Counted from the stretch's first letter, positions 9,475-20,867 are shown. The stretch is DNA of 64,000 nt from Calamus simplicifolius (GCA_900491605.1 UESW01005000.1:502654-566653); one strand, 5' to 3'. Numbers and translations are program-made. The notes: generated from the sequence alone by a model not told the origin.

Positions 9475-10209
9475 AATCTCCAAACCTCGACAGGGCCGAG
9501 CTACAAATTCTCCGAACCTCGGCAAGGCCGAGTTACAAAATCTCCGAACCTCGGCAGGGCCGAGTTACCAAATCTCCGAACCTCGGCAAGGCCGAGCTAC
9601 AAAATCTCCGAACCTCGGCAGGGCCGAGTTACCAAATCTCCAAACCTCGGCAAGGCCGAGCTACAAAATCCCCGAATCTCGGCAGGGCCGAGCTACCAAA
9701 TCTCCGAACCTTGACAGGGCCAAGTCAAATGTTCTCCGAACCTCGGTAAGGCCGAGCTACAAAATCCCCGAATCTCGGCAGGGCCGAGCTACCAAATCTT
9801 CGAACCTTGACAGGGCCAAGTCAAATAATCTCCGAACCTCGGCAAGGCCGAACTACAAAATCTCCGAACCTCGGCAGGGCCGAGTTACCAAATCTCCGAA
9901 CCTCGGCAAGGCCGAGCTACAAAATCTCCGAACCTCGGCAGGGCCGAGTTACCAAATCTCCAAACCTCGGCAAGGCCGAGCTACAAAATCTCCGAACCTC
10001 GGCAGGGCCGAGTTACCAAATCTCCGAACCTCGGCAAGGCCGAGCTACAAAATCTCCGAATCTCGGCAGGGCCGAGCTACCAAATCTCCGAACCTTGACA
10101 GGGCCAAGTCAAATGTTCTCCGAACCTCGGCAGGGCCGAGCTACAAAATTCTCCGAACCTTGGCAGGGCCAAGTCAAATGTTTTCGAACCTCAGCAGGGC
10201 CGAACGACA
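9475..10209. repeat. Array 2: 32-bp tandem repeat, about 23 copies
   Basis: Unit AATCTCCGAACCTCGGCAGG + GCCGAGTTACCA, alternating with a GCAAGG / GCTACA variant, so a 64-bp dimer is also visible. The hairpin arms CTCGG...CCGAG are those of array 1, so arrays 1 and 2 share ancestry. A few units carry TTGACAGGGCCAAGTCAAA, parallel to the CTTGG half-unit of array 1. Confidence 0.92.
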
Positions 10210-11718
10210 GGTTCCCTAAACCATGATGGGAAAAAGTATGGGTTCCCCGAACTTCGGTCAAAGCCGACCCACGATAATTCGGGCTCCGGCAAAAGCGAAG
10301 CACGAAAATATCAGGCTTCCGACCAGAGCAAGGAGCATGTTTCGCTGAACGATCTCTGAACCGCCACACATGAACCTCAATTAGTTCGAATGGCGTGAGA
10401 TCCTTGTCTAAAGACGAGCGGAACATATTTATATCCCACAAACAACAATAACTACAAGATCGGCACAAGGAAAGATAGAGATTGAGAAGCAGAAAATAAC
10501 TCTCTTTATTGCTGACCGAGACCAGTTACAAATGCCTCACAGGCGTTACAAGAATATTGAAATGCATAAAATAAAAGCAAGTACAAAACTCAGGCAACTA
10601 GACAGTCATGATCGCATCCAGTCGGTTAGGGCCGATAATTGCCCATCGACACGGACCAATAGTTGCGACTGGCTTCGGCTAGTATCGATATCCCGGTGAC
10701 CCAACCGAGATATCTGGATGGCCATCCCAGAAGACCATCCAACCAGGGGACCCCTCGGCGAGCAGGTGGGAAGCCAGCGGACCTTGGCGTTGGAACGCCC
10801 TCCCAAACCGAGCGCGTGCCGCCGCGCCCCGCCAAATCTCAAGGACAAGGAGTCGGCGAGCGGCGCACCTTCACCCCCTTCCCGTGTGATAAAGGATTCC
10901 CCAGGCGGCTGAGCCCAGGAATCCAAATCAGGGAAGGAGGAGAAGTTCAAGCGAGGCATGGGAGGCCCGCATGCACTTCCGACCCCGTGTCTCCAAGCAG
11001 GAACCGCAGAGATCGCACCGAAAGCACATATGTGCGCTCTCCGTACGATCTCCGTGCCCCCTTTGTGCGCTCTCCATATGATCTCCGAGGCTCATCCCCT
11101 GAGGGTGAGCCATTCTCCAGCTGCTCCCCGGTCGCCCCAGCTGTTCGGCGGCAAGGAGCCCATGAGAGGAAAGCTTGGTCCTCCTACTTGCAACAAGAGA
11201 GAAACGAGCATAACGGAAGCTCTAATGGAAAATACACTTTGGGGATAACCAGATGAGACCCCCTTTTCCTTTTTATAGGCAGGAAAAACCCGGGATGAGT
11301 TATCAGAGCTGAAAGTCCCAAGATTCAAACACCTGGCCTACGCCTCCACGTGGCCCCTCAGGATCGGCGCGGTGCCCTACTGCGCGCCAAACCCACTGCC
11401 TGAGCCATGACGTGTACGAAGATCCCCTCCTGATCCCGAATCACTGTCATCTAATACGGGTGATCACCAGCCAGCGCCTCGAAAGCTGGCGGGCTCAGAA
11501 AATTGTCCTTCGAGAATAGTACCATCCAATAGTAGACGGTTGCGTGCGCATCACGACGAAGTAATCTGCATGGAAAAAGAGCACCTTCCGGAAGGCTCTG
11601 ACACAGCTTTATTCCCCCCACTATGCCGTATCATCAATTCTGGTGAAATAAAAACCGAATCACCTACAGAGCAGCAGGGCGTTGGCAGAATGGTAGAAAG
11701 CGCGAAGACCTTTTCGCC
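10210..11718. other. Element B spacer with an antisense TATA-like box
   Basis: Begins with degenerate array units (GTCAAAGCCGAC, CCGGCAAAAGCG). On the minus strand there are a TATA-like box (11268-11277), a 39-codon frame starting at 11211 and a 117-codon frame ending at 10606, none with a recognisable domain. A short direct repeat (GATCTCCG.. with GTGCGCTCTCC) occurs at about 11032-11090. It could hold a further antisense gene or the remnant of another insertion; this cannot be decided by eye. Confidence 0.35.
11268..11277 (-). promoter_or_regulatory. Third antisense TATA-like box
   Basis: CTATAAAAAGG-type sequence on the minus strand about 60 bases before a short antisense frame (ATG 11211). 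The weak downstream frame keeps confidence low. Confidence 0.3.
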
Positions 11719-12144
11719 CGTCGGCCCTAGCCGACCTATTTTGTCCGTCGGCCCCAGCCGACCTATTTTGCTCGTCGGCCCTAGCCGACCTACCTTGTCT
11801 GTCGGCCCCAGCCGACCTATTTTGTCTGTCGGCCCCAGCCGACCTATTTCGTCTGTCGGCCCTAGCCGACCTATTTTGCCTGTCGGCCACAGCCGACCTA
11901 TTTCTTCTGTCGGCCTCAGCCGACCTATTTCGTCTGTCGGCCCCAGCCGACCTATTTCGTCTGTCGGCCCCAGCCGACCTATTTTGCCTGTCAGCCACAG
12001 CCGACCTATTTCGCCTGTCGGTCCCAGCCGACCTATTTTGCCTATCGGCCACAGCCGACCTATTTCGTCTGTCGGCCCCAGCCGACCTATTTTACCTGTC
12101 GGCCCAAGCCGACCTACTGTGCTCGTCGGCCTTAACCGACCTGC
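11719..12144. repeat. Array 3: 27-bp tandem repeat, about 16 copies
   Basis: Unit GTCGGCCCCAGCCGACCTAT + TTTGTCT. The arms GTCGGC...GCCGAC make a perfect 6-bp hairpin stem. Because 27 is a multiple of three, both strands stay open and show nonapeptide repeats (VGPSRPISS on plus). These are repeat by-products, although the plus frame (11540-12265) is continuous with a start and stop outside the array. Confidence 0.93.
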
Positions 12145-12332
12145 TTCAAGTCAACACACTTTCCCCAATCTCGAGATAAAGATGATCCAAGAGCATCGGG
12201 AGCCACAAGCCGATCGAGGCGAGACTAAGCGACAGCGAAGTCACGCGAGAAAAATGCTCAAGTGAAAACAGGAAGTTCTTTCACTACGAAACGTTAAACA
12301 AATGTTTAAAAGATGAAATACACGAACGGCCC

Positions 12333-15305
12333 CTAAGAACCAGGAGCCCCACCAGCTTTGGAAAAACCCTTGATCACATCTGCGGACGCATGACTAGGTT
12401 CGCCCTTCTCCAATATTCTCGCCCCCTCTGCGGCAGTCTGCGACCGTCCCTCATAAGCTGCAGCTTCGCTGGGACCAGGGACGGCGCCAAGTTCAGCGTC
12501 AGAAACGTCAACGTATTCGTCTTCATCTTCTTCCTCGGACTCGCCATCTTCGGGATCTTCAGCACTTAGGAAAGAAAGGTCCCATTCCGGGTGCTCGCTG
12601 AGAATCTGCTGTTTGCACTCCTCCTTCCCATGATGGAAGGCGTCAACGCTGATAGCGTCTTGCCTCCCCCTGAGTATGGCATGCTGCGTCTTGGCCTCCG
12701 CCATCTATTTCTCAGCCTCAATCACCTGGGCCTTCAGGATGACGTTTTGCTCCTCGAGCTCGCTAGCCCGCGTCTCGAGCTCCGAGCTCCTATTGCGAGT
12801 GGACGCGAGCTCACCTTGAAGAGCCCGAACCTCCGACTCCACCTTCGCCATCTGAAAAATCCAAAATCAAATCGGCATTGCGAGAACACAGTAGGAAGAA
12901 CAAAAAGGGTAAAATAAGAGTGTACCTCCCCTTCTCGCTTGGCCAACCTCTTGGCCATCTCTTCCGCCCCGTTCCTGGCTCTCGTCCTGTCAGCCCCTAT
13001 CAGCTCAACCATCTCCTGCAGAGTGCTGATCTTCAGTTGTTTGGCTTCGATATCCCTCCGGGCTTGGGATAACTCATCGCTTACCTGAGCTATCGTCCCC
13101 TGGTCCCACCTAGCACTCTCCTTCAAATGGGCGATTTCGCCATCACGTCGTTTCAATTTCTCCTCCACTTCGCCGAGCATCCTCGCCAAACGCCTTCTTT
13201 CATCGTCGGCCTCTCTTCCCAGCCGACTCATACTTTCGCCGTGTTCCCGCCGCATCGCCGCCACCTCTATGGAGTGTTTTGACTCAATCCTGGCCAACTC
13301 CAGGCACGCATTGTCGTTTTTCTCCAGGAGTTCCTGCAACTCCTCCACCCTGCGCTTCTGCTTGGACACCTTGGCCAGAGCGACCTGGTGTGCCGCCCTT
13401 GCCCTCTTCAAGTTCCCATCCATCATGTCCATGAGCTCCTCAAACTTCTCAGACACCTTCACCCGCGACTGGAGCTCAGCATTATCCCTCCTGGCCTGGA
13501 CACTAGCCCCGGTCGCCAAGCTTAGGCGCCAACATATCGCCCTAGAAAGTAAAACACTCTACGACACAAAAAGTGAATACATAAAGGTCAAGTCAACCAG
13601 AGTAAACCCGCTACTCGGGATTGACAACTTACCCGCGATGCGTAGGCCCGGGTCATCCTCATCAAAGTCGTGTTGTTGATATTGGGGAGAAGATGAATGC
13701 CCTCTGATGCACCTTGCTGCCCGAATGCAGCGTCGACCAACCCCAGGTCGGCAAACTTGTCCGCTGAAGGATCCGCGCCCAGATACAGGGCCGATCTTAT
13801 CATGGCAGAGAACGCCTCCTCGATACTAGCGTCCGAGCTACCGAATGGGCCAACCCCGCCTGAAGGACCAGCCTGGGCGACCTCCACCTGAGAGGCCTTT
13901 AGCATCCCGGCCTCCTCTACCAAGGCCCTGGCTTGGGTTTCTTCAGATAATTCAGCTAGCCCAAGCGCCAGCCTCCCCAAAACCTTTTTCGAAGAAGCTC
14001 CCAATGCGGAGCTCCCGCCTTGCCGCATCTCCTCCTTCGACGCCCCTCCCTCGGTCACCACCATTTGTGTCTCCGCCACCGGGCCCCCCGAGGTCCCGGC
14101 CTGTTCTACCACTTGCACCTCCCTCGGCGCCTCAGTCTGACCTGCCTCACTGCTTTCGGACTCCCCTGCAGTGAGACCGGGAGAAGACTCCCCCTGCACC
14201 TCTCCAGCTGCGGCTGCCGCCTCTCCCTCTCCTACCAGAGCCAATGGCGGTCCCACAGGAACAGTAGGCTCCTCTGCGATGACCACCTCCGCCAAATCCA
14301 TCGTTGTTTCCTCTTTCAGGGGGGACGCGGTAGGAAGAGCCATCGGAGCCTCGTCCGAGCTATCCGAGATCTCTAGCACGAGAGGGTTGGAGGCTATAAT
14401 CATTCTCCCCGAGCTCTCCTTTGCCCCAGGCACTTCCGCCACGGCTGCCCCAGCGCTCGGCGGGCTTCTTGTGGTAGTATGAGCCCTTTTTTCGGGCCGG
14501 CCACTACCCGCGCCGCTCCCTTCCCCGAGGCATTTTCCTCTCTTCCTCTTGGAAAGGTTCGACAACGCCGACCTTGCGGCTACCACATCAGAGCACACAT
14601 GCTCAGGTCCATGCGCACTAATCGAAAAAAAAATGCACAGCTCGAAAAAGACTCACCTTGCGGGTCCAGAGGGCTAAGCCCGGCTGCGAAGAGGGCCCCC
14701 TCCGATAGCGGGTCGTTAGCCGAAAATACCTGTCCGTTGCGGAGGATGTCCAAGTCCTTCTCCTCCTGTGCTGACAGAGCCGGGTGCGTCTCCGCATCCC
14801 TTGCAACATTCCCCCGCCTTCGAGGAAAGTCGGAACCGACGTTCCCCTCCGCGATGACAAACCGACTCTTCCACCCCTTGATGGAAGAGGGCTTATCCGC
14901 GATAACGTTGAAGGATCTCCGGGGCCCGATGTAGGGCCACTCTGATTTCCTCCCCGGAGTCAGGTGGTAGCAGGCGAAGAAAAGAGGGAGAGTGGCGACG
15001 ATCCGAATCTGGTGGCACATTGAGATGAACCCGACGATATTCCGCCAGCTGTTTGGAGCCACCATTGATGGGCAGATATTGTAGTGGGTCATGATCTCCT
15101 TCACAAGGGGATGGAGAGAAAAATGAAGGCCTGCCTTCAAACTATCTTTGTAGATGAAGACCCCGGACTCTAGATCCTGGGTAACTCTATCATTGAGCTC
15201 CAGCACCCGTAGGACGACGTCCAAGGGCAAGCCATACCGTTGATGAATCCTCCCCAGGTCCTCGGCAACGATCTCGGAGGCCACATCGTCGGGGCTCATC
15301 GCCAT
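12333..15305 (-). CDS. Element B antisense extra ORF (aORF), four exons
   Basis: Proposed exons on the minus strand: 15305-14657, 14579-13633, 13541-12926, 12851-12333. Seen: donors GTGAGT, GTAAGT and GTACAC; acceptors TGTGGTAG, TTTCTAG and TTTTTCAG. Junctions 1-2 and 3-4 keep frame; junction 2-3 is off by one base, so there is one frameshift or another acceptor. Residues 1-210 (MAMSPDDVASEIVAEDLG..., YGLPLDVVLRVLELNDRV, WRNIVGFISMCHQIRIVATL) resemble the Pfam 'putative gypsy type transposon' domain (Transposase_28). Exon 2 is a low-complexity acidic/Ala-rich region with a basic KRKRGK patch; exons 3-4 are long coiled coil ending in an acidic tail. Known: antisense ORFs occur in Tat elements; their function is unknown. 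A TATA-like box lies about 95-115 bases upstream. Confidence 0.7.
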
Positions 15306-15400
15306 TGAAGGTGGTACCAAATGAAAACAATAAACGTCGAAGAAGATGAAGGCCAGAATCCTTTTGAAAGCAAAACGAGAAGACGCCGAGCGCACGCGCA

Positions 15401-15420
15401 CATATATATATATATATACA
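15401..15420 (-). promoter_or_regulatory. TATA-like run upstream of the element B aORF
   Basis: An alternating TA stretch on the minus strand about 100 bases before ATG 15305, in the same place as in element A (294-309) but longer by a few repeats. Confidence 0.45.
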
Positions 15421-15704
15421 CGATGCGGCCGTCACTTCGCTTCTCCGCCAAGGAAGCCGCCCAGAAGAGGCGGGGCGTCTCATCCCAGGCATTCGGAATC
15501 GCCTTGATAAATGCCCAATCGATCGGGATTCGTAACATGGCGCAATCCCAACCATCGCTCATAAAGGAGCCTTAGCCCCGAAGGTGGGATGGCCCTGTTG
15601 CATTAATTAGGGCATCATTGCGTGAGCTGTCTAAACCAAGACGTCCCATCCAGGATGTGCTATTCGAACTTGTACTCCCTACGCCCGAACCTACGCTTCG
15701 AACT

Positions 15705-15721
15705 AGGGAGTGGAGGGCATG
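15705..15721 (+). other. Polypurine tract of element B
   Basis: AGGGAGTGGAGGGC + ATG directly before the LTR start at 15722, identical to element A. Confidence 0.7.
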
Positions 15722-16797
15722 TGTTGAGGGGTAAAATCGTCATTACATTAATATCCGTGCGAGGTGGCTAAGGCTAACCTCCTCCCTTCGGCTCCCTCCG
15801 GGCTTCCGTAGCTCGGCCCCTCCGGGCTTCCGTAGCTCGGCTCCCTCCGGGCTTCCATAGCTCGGCCCATCCGGGCTTCCGTAGCTCGGCTCCCTCCGGG
15901 CTTCCATAGCTCGGCCCCTCCGGGCTTCCGTAGCTCGGCTCCCTCCGGGCTTCCGTAGCTCGGCTCCCTCTGGGCTTCCATAGCTCGGCCCTCCGGGCTT
16001 CCGTAGCTCGGCTCCCTCCGGGCTTCCGTAGCTCGGCTCCCTCCGGGCTTCCGTAACTCGGCCCCTCCGGGCTTCCATAGCTCGGCTCCCTCCGGGCTTC
16101 CATAGCTCGGCCCCTCCGGGCTTCCGTAGCTCGGCTCCCTCCGGGCTTCTATAGCTCGGCTTCGTTTGTGATCTGCAACCTAACACTTACCTCCGCGGAA
16201 CCTGACGCGGGAGAGCCCGAGCCTACCAGAACGGCATCCCAGACGAGGAATCATATCGGGACGTGGCCTAAAGCCTATTGTAACCGTCCCAGGCCTACTC
16301 AACCCGATCTCGAGACATCAAGGAGCTCTCCCAGCCGTCGATCTCTGAACAAACAGGGTACGGACTCTAACGGCCCCATAATGGCCTGATTCTATCCATC
16401 TCCATATCATAACAACCTCCGGACCTTCCAGAAGGCGCTCACGACCCAGGTGACAGTCTATAAATATCTGACTTGCAGATTCCCTTAGGTACGCAACTCG
16501 AGATGAAACTCTAGGGACACACACACTCTCTCTCTCTCTCTCTTTCTTGGGCACCCCTTTGCTCCCGCCCTCTGGAGCCTTCGATTGGTCGCCCCCGGAG
16601 AGGTCTCCCGAAGAGATCCACCTCTCTATTGTCTGGTTGATCGCTGATTTCTTCTCCACTGACTTGAGCGTCGGAGGGTCTTCCGCGGAGGGCCACCCCT
16701 GGCGTCCCCCCGCACGTGGACTTCTTTTTGCAGGTCCACCACCCTCTTCCTGGAGATCGACTGCGCCCGAGTCAGAGGACGGATCCCGGCGGCAACA
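15722..16797 (+). mobile_element. Element B 3' LTR
   Basis: TGTTGAGGGGTAAAATCG ... GGCAACA, about 1.08 kb, homologous end to end with LTR A. TATA box CTATAAATA at 16458-16466. A (CT)n run at about 16523-16545 is present here but nearly absent from LTR A. It abuts a cut TRIM at 16798. Confidence 0.88.
15788..16165 (+). repeat. Tandem array of about 24-25 bp inside LTR B
   Basis: Copies of CGGGCTTCCGTAGCTCGGCT + CCCTC, about 15 units; homologous to the array in LTR A but shorter and with a different dominant spacer. Minus-strand ORFs here are repeat by-products. Confidence 0.9.
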
Positions 16798-17192
16798 AGT
16801 AGCATGTGAACTTAAGTTATAAGCACATAGTACATTTATTTTCCATCTAGTATGAAACTATTTTTAAGGTACTAAAATATGTCTTTCTTATAATCAAGCA
16901 AGCCAGAATTTACTCAGAGTAGGATTATTGGTACTACCATGGCGTAACTCTACTGCAATTCGGTTTGTAACTTTTTTCTTACACCTATTAACTTTTGCAT
17001 ACTCAGATCGATTCTGATACCATTTGTAATGCCTCAAGACCATTTGCTAGTCTAATTAACTCGTTAGCAGATCAAAACCATGTGACCCAAAAATTTGAAT
17101 AAAAGTTAATTGGCAATAGATGAACTTGAGTTACAAGCACATAACATATTTTATTTTCTATTCAATATGAGACTATTTTTAAGGTGTTACCA
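16798..17192 (-). mobile_element. TRIM-like miniature retrotransposon, 3' LTR truncated
   Basis: Two direct repeats of the same sequence: 16798-16873 and 17125-17188 (GAACTTRAGTTAYAAGCACA... to ...ACTATTTTTAAGGT). The right copy fits a 168-bp LTR at 17025-17192 that on the minus strand begins TGGTAACACC and ends GGCATTACA. It is followed on the minus strand by TGGTATCAGAAT (17011-17022), close to the tRNA-iMet primer site TGGTATCAGAGC. The internal region is only about 150 bp with no ORF. Element B's end has removed the rest of the left LTR. Confidence 0.5.
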
Positions 17193-18790
17193 TCTTGCTA
17201 GAAGTTTGTGTTATTTGTATTCTCTCTATCCCTTCTACACTCCTTTACCCTCTTAAGTTTTGTTTTCTCTGTTTCTTCCTCATTACATTCTCTCTGTTTT
17301 CTTACTTCATTAATAAGATGCTGGGGGAACTTGTTTCCTCCAGTTCCCAATCAAAAAAAAATTCTAATGATATCCTATCAGACAAGTAAAGGCAATGTAT
17401 GTTGAACAATCCCATGACAAAGAAATTTATACCATGGTGATCAGATTTTGTAATCTTCCAACTATGGAAGAACCAATCTCACAATTTCTACACTAACATA
17501 CTAATAATCTTATTCTGAAGGAGTGCAGTGATGGAAGAGGACAAGTCTTATGGTAGAGCTTTGACGGTCCTATCGACATGCATTCCTGGAATGAGAATGG
17601 GACCGGATTGGGATGAATTTTAGTTCAATCCCTAAAACGACAGCAAATTACTGCATCGGTTTCAGCTACTCACAGAATTCAGATGGCAATTAATAATCTT
17701 ATTCACTGTGTAGAATCATACAAGAATAAATGGAATGGATCGGATTTACTTACCTTGATGATTCCATGATAAATTTGAATGCTAGATTGTGGTGTTATCC
17801 TTTGTTCACAATCCGAACTATCTTTCTGGTTTTAGATTCTGGTACTCTTGCATTCTCTTATCGCTCCATGGCCCTTATCATTTCTTTTATACATACACGA
17901 ATCACGATCATGTGCAGTTATGGAGCAGTTTTTTCATAGGCAGTTTTCTTCATGGATAATTGCCAATGGGCAGTTATCTATCATGGGCATCACATAGTTC
18001 AACATCTCACACTCGCACATGCAGGGTAAGACCTTCATTGCGAAAGAAAAATGAAAGAAAGAAAAATACAATAAAAATCTAAACATCAATTTCATACTGA
18101 TAGTTGATAGTGCGACCTAGCGAGTATATCTGCACTTGGGAGCTTATTACCATGCATCTGTTATGAATGTCATAGTAGCTCATCCCTAAAAATTAACTAG
18201 TTAATAGTTTCAACTGGATATACCCTAGACTCATCCCTTTTATCAAAACATCTTTAATCCCTCAAAGAGCGTGTTAAAATAATGTGATTATGCATCCATA
18301 ATCGACTCCTAGCTTTTCTTAAACAACAAGATTGGCCGGCCAATGAATACATCGAACATGTCTTCCTTTTCTACTCAAATTTTATAATTCATATTTAGTC
18401 GCTTATCTAAACATGTTCCATAGATCGAATCATTCATTATCATAGGTAACATACTAAGATAACAAGACACTAAATATGAATGCCAAATAACAATAAAAAG
18501 TATAAGGGTATTATTATAAAGTTTTAATTTAACCTCAACCGGTCTCACACAGTAGAGAAGCAGGAATTTATTCTCCCACTACTATTGATCAAACTAGCAC
18601 ACATGGTATGAATCATATGTTACAGTGTTTCTAATTTTTTGATATCTAATAAAATACTGTACAAATCTTAGTTCAGTCTCTTTCAAGCACCTAACCTAAA
18701 TTCTCTAAGTGCTCTCATTCAACAGGCAATACTGAGAATTCATATCTGGCTTTCACATGTTATTTAAAAATGGGCTATTCAAATCGATTG

Positions 18791-18838
<48 letters not shown>

Positions 18839-19083
18839 TTACAATCTCATCTCATACTCTCTATGACGCAATATGCCTAACATTATGTCTCATCTCTACT
18901 AGCTATTCGAGCGCTAGAGGTGATTGCTTGTGTGAGTAAGCTAATCTTTGAAACATGTGACATCACTTTGTTGAGCTTATAACCAAACATATGATGTGTA
19001 TACATGAATATCATGATAAAGAACATCACATTCATTTATATTTATCATAAAAATAGTACATTATATGTGCTCAACAATACAAT
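17193..19083. other. AT-rich DNA with a TA microsatellite
   Basis: No convincing gene. Contains an A/T-rich tract, a (TA)n run at about 18793-18833 and probably the 3' end of copia element F, whose LTR could not be delimited. Confidence 0.35.
18793..18833. repeat. (TA)n microsatellite
   Basis: About 20 uninterrupted TA dinucleotides. Confidence 0.95.
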
Positions 19084-19660
19084 TTATATTCTACGCAATC
19101 CAAAAGAATTTATATATGACATAAAAATATATCTTGGAATTGGCTTAGTCAAGGGATCCGTCACCATTCGATGTATAGAGATATATTGTACAATCACTTC
19201 TCTTTTACCAATGATGTATCTAATGTAGTTATATCCGGTATCAATGTGTTTGGTTCTATTATGATATTTGAAATCTTTAGTGAAAGCAATCCCTACTTGA
19301 TTATCATAATAAATAGTGATTGGTGCAACACCATCACTTTGAACTTTCAAATTATCAAAAAATCTTCTTAACCAAACAACTTTCTATACAGTAGCTGAAC
19401 ATGCAATAAATTCAGCTTCTATAGTTGACAGCACTATGCATGTTTCTTCTTACTACACCAAGATATGTCACCTTTATTAAGTAAAAGACATAACCAGATG
19501 TAGATTTTCGTTGATCGAGGTCTCCTCCTCAATTAGCATCTGAATATCGAATAAGGCGCAAATTCGATCCTTGATAATATAGGCAGTAATCCATAGTTTC
19601 TTTTAAATATCTTAAAGTTTTTTTGACAGCTTTCCAATGTTCTGGATCAGGATTTGATTG
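19084..19660 (-). pseudogene. pol (RNH): Element F RNase H
   Basis: Seen: IYYDNQVGIAFTKDFKYHNR, TKHIDTGYNYIRYII and VTDPLTKPIPRYIF are the copia RNase H C-terminal blocks (YDN...A..., RTKHID..., the usual D.LTK). Upstream (to 19660) the AEF/A-type block is recognisable but broken by stops. The frame ends at 19084 (SFGLRRI). Copia RNase H degrades the RNA of the RNA-DNA hybrid; this copy is dead. Confidence 0.8.
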
Positions 19661-19663
19661 ATA

Positions 19664-20860
19664 CTAACTAACTAGCCCAACAGCAAAATATATATCCGGA
19701 CGGGTGCACATCATAGCATACATTAAACTCCCAACAGCACTTGCATATGGTATAGTAGACATTTTCTTTTGTTCTTGTGGATTCTTAAGACACATATTTT
19801 GACTCAAAGCTTCGCCCTTTGATATAGGAGTATCCATGGGTTTGCAACTACTCATATTAAAACGTTCTAGAATCTTTTGGATATAATTCTCTTGTGGCAG
19901 AGCCAAAAGTTTCTTTGAACGATCTCTTTTAATTTTTACTTTCAGTATGTAATTTGCTTCACCCATGTCTTTCATGTCAAAATTTATGGACAACCATCTT
20001 TTAATGGTCATGACATACTCTTTGCCATTTTCAGCTATCAAAATATCAACATAAAGAGATAGAATTGCAAATGTATCATTCGTTTTTTTAATAAACACAA
20101 TGGTCCTCATCAATTATTTTAAAATCATATGTTGAAATTACTTTATGAAATCTGTGGTACCACTGTCTAGATGACTGTTTCAAGCCATAAATTGACCTTT
20201 TGAGCTTGCAAAATTTGTGCTCTTGACCTTTAATTAGAAAACCTACAGGCTATTTCATGTAGATTTCCTCATCTAACTTTTTATGTAGGAAAGTTATCTT
20301 CACATCCATTTGATGCAATTCTAAATGTAGATGTGCTACTATAGCTAGAATTAAGTGAATAGAAGTAAACCTAACAACAGGTGAAAAAGTTTCCTTATAG
20401 TCTATATCCTCCTATTGGGTATAACCTTTCGCTACCAGACGAGCTTTATATCTATCAAGAGAACCATTATCCTTACACTTTATTTTGAGAACCCATTTGT
20501 TTCCAATAGCTTTGTAGCCTGGCAATAAATTAACCAACTCCCAAACTTGGTTTAGTCTCATAGATTCCATTTTTTCTTTCAATGCTACTTTTCACTTTTC
20601 TTTAATAGAACACTCAAGTTCCTCTTTGACAGTTGTGGGTTCATCATCATCTTGAGGAGTAGCTATATAAGTCTCATTTTCAATTTGAAAATATTTTTTA
20701 GGAGTACGAATACTCCTTCGTAATTGAGGATCATTGCTTCCGCCTATCAAAATTGGTTCTAATTCAGTTTCAACTCTCCCACTCAATTGAGATGGTTGAA
20801 GCAAATCCTTTGTGCTCTTTGCTCTTACTATGAAGAATAGGATTAAGTATAACTTCTTGA
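19664..20860 (-). pseudogene. pol (RT): Element F reverse transcriptase
   Basis: Seen: 20113-19664 encodes ILSLYVDILIAENGKE, KDMGEANYILKVKIKRD, LLALPQENYIQKILERFNMS and PYASAVGSLMYAMMCTRPDI, the second half of a copia RT. The active-site YVDD is reduced to YVD-I, a one-residue loss. The first half (20114-20560) is spread over several frames with stops. 20592-20867 holds the RT-proximal linker (RSIRTPKKYFQIENETYI). Confidence 0.8.
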
Positions 20861-20867
20861 GTGTCAA

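Larger units (their letters stand above)
2898..16797 (+). mobile_element. Element B: 5'-truncated Ty3/gypsy retrotransposon, Tat type
   Basis: Order on the plus strand: gag tail, protease, RT, RNase H, second RNase H, integrase without chromodomain, then about 8.8 kb of tandem arrays and antisense ORFs, polypurine tract and 3' LTR (15722-16797). A second RNase H and a long 3' region with an antisense ORF are established hallmarks of the Tat/Ogre group. The 5' LTR, primer binding site and most of gag are missing. The coding part has several frameshifts and stops, so it is not autonomous. Base composition is GC-rich compared with the flanks. Confidence 0.9.

Noticed and set aside
7124..10209. 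Possible CRISPR-like array (regular short repeats with palindromic cores)
   Set aside because: The intervening segments are themselves repeated rather than unique spacers, and the context is a plant retrotransposon.
9370..10226. Plus-strand ORFs rich in NLRTSARPSYKISEP
   Set aside because: Translation of array 2; the peptide repeat follows the DNA repeat and has no independent coding evidence.
11540..12265. 241-codon plus ORF with VGPSRPISS nonapeptides
   Set aside because: Period 27 keeps the frame open on both strands (a 130-codon minus ORF overlaps). Kept as a repeat, not as a gene, though transcription was not excluded.
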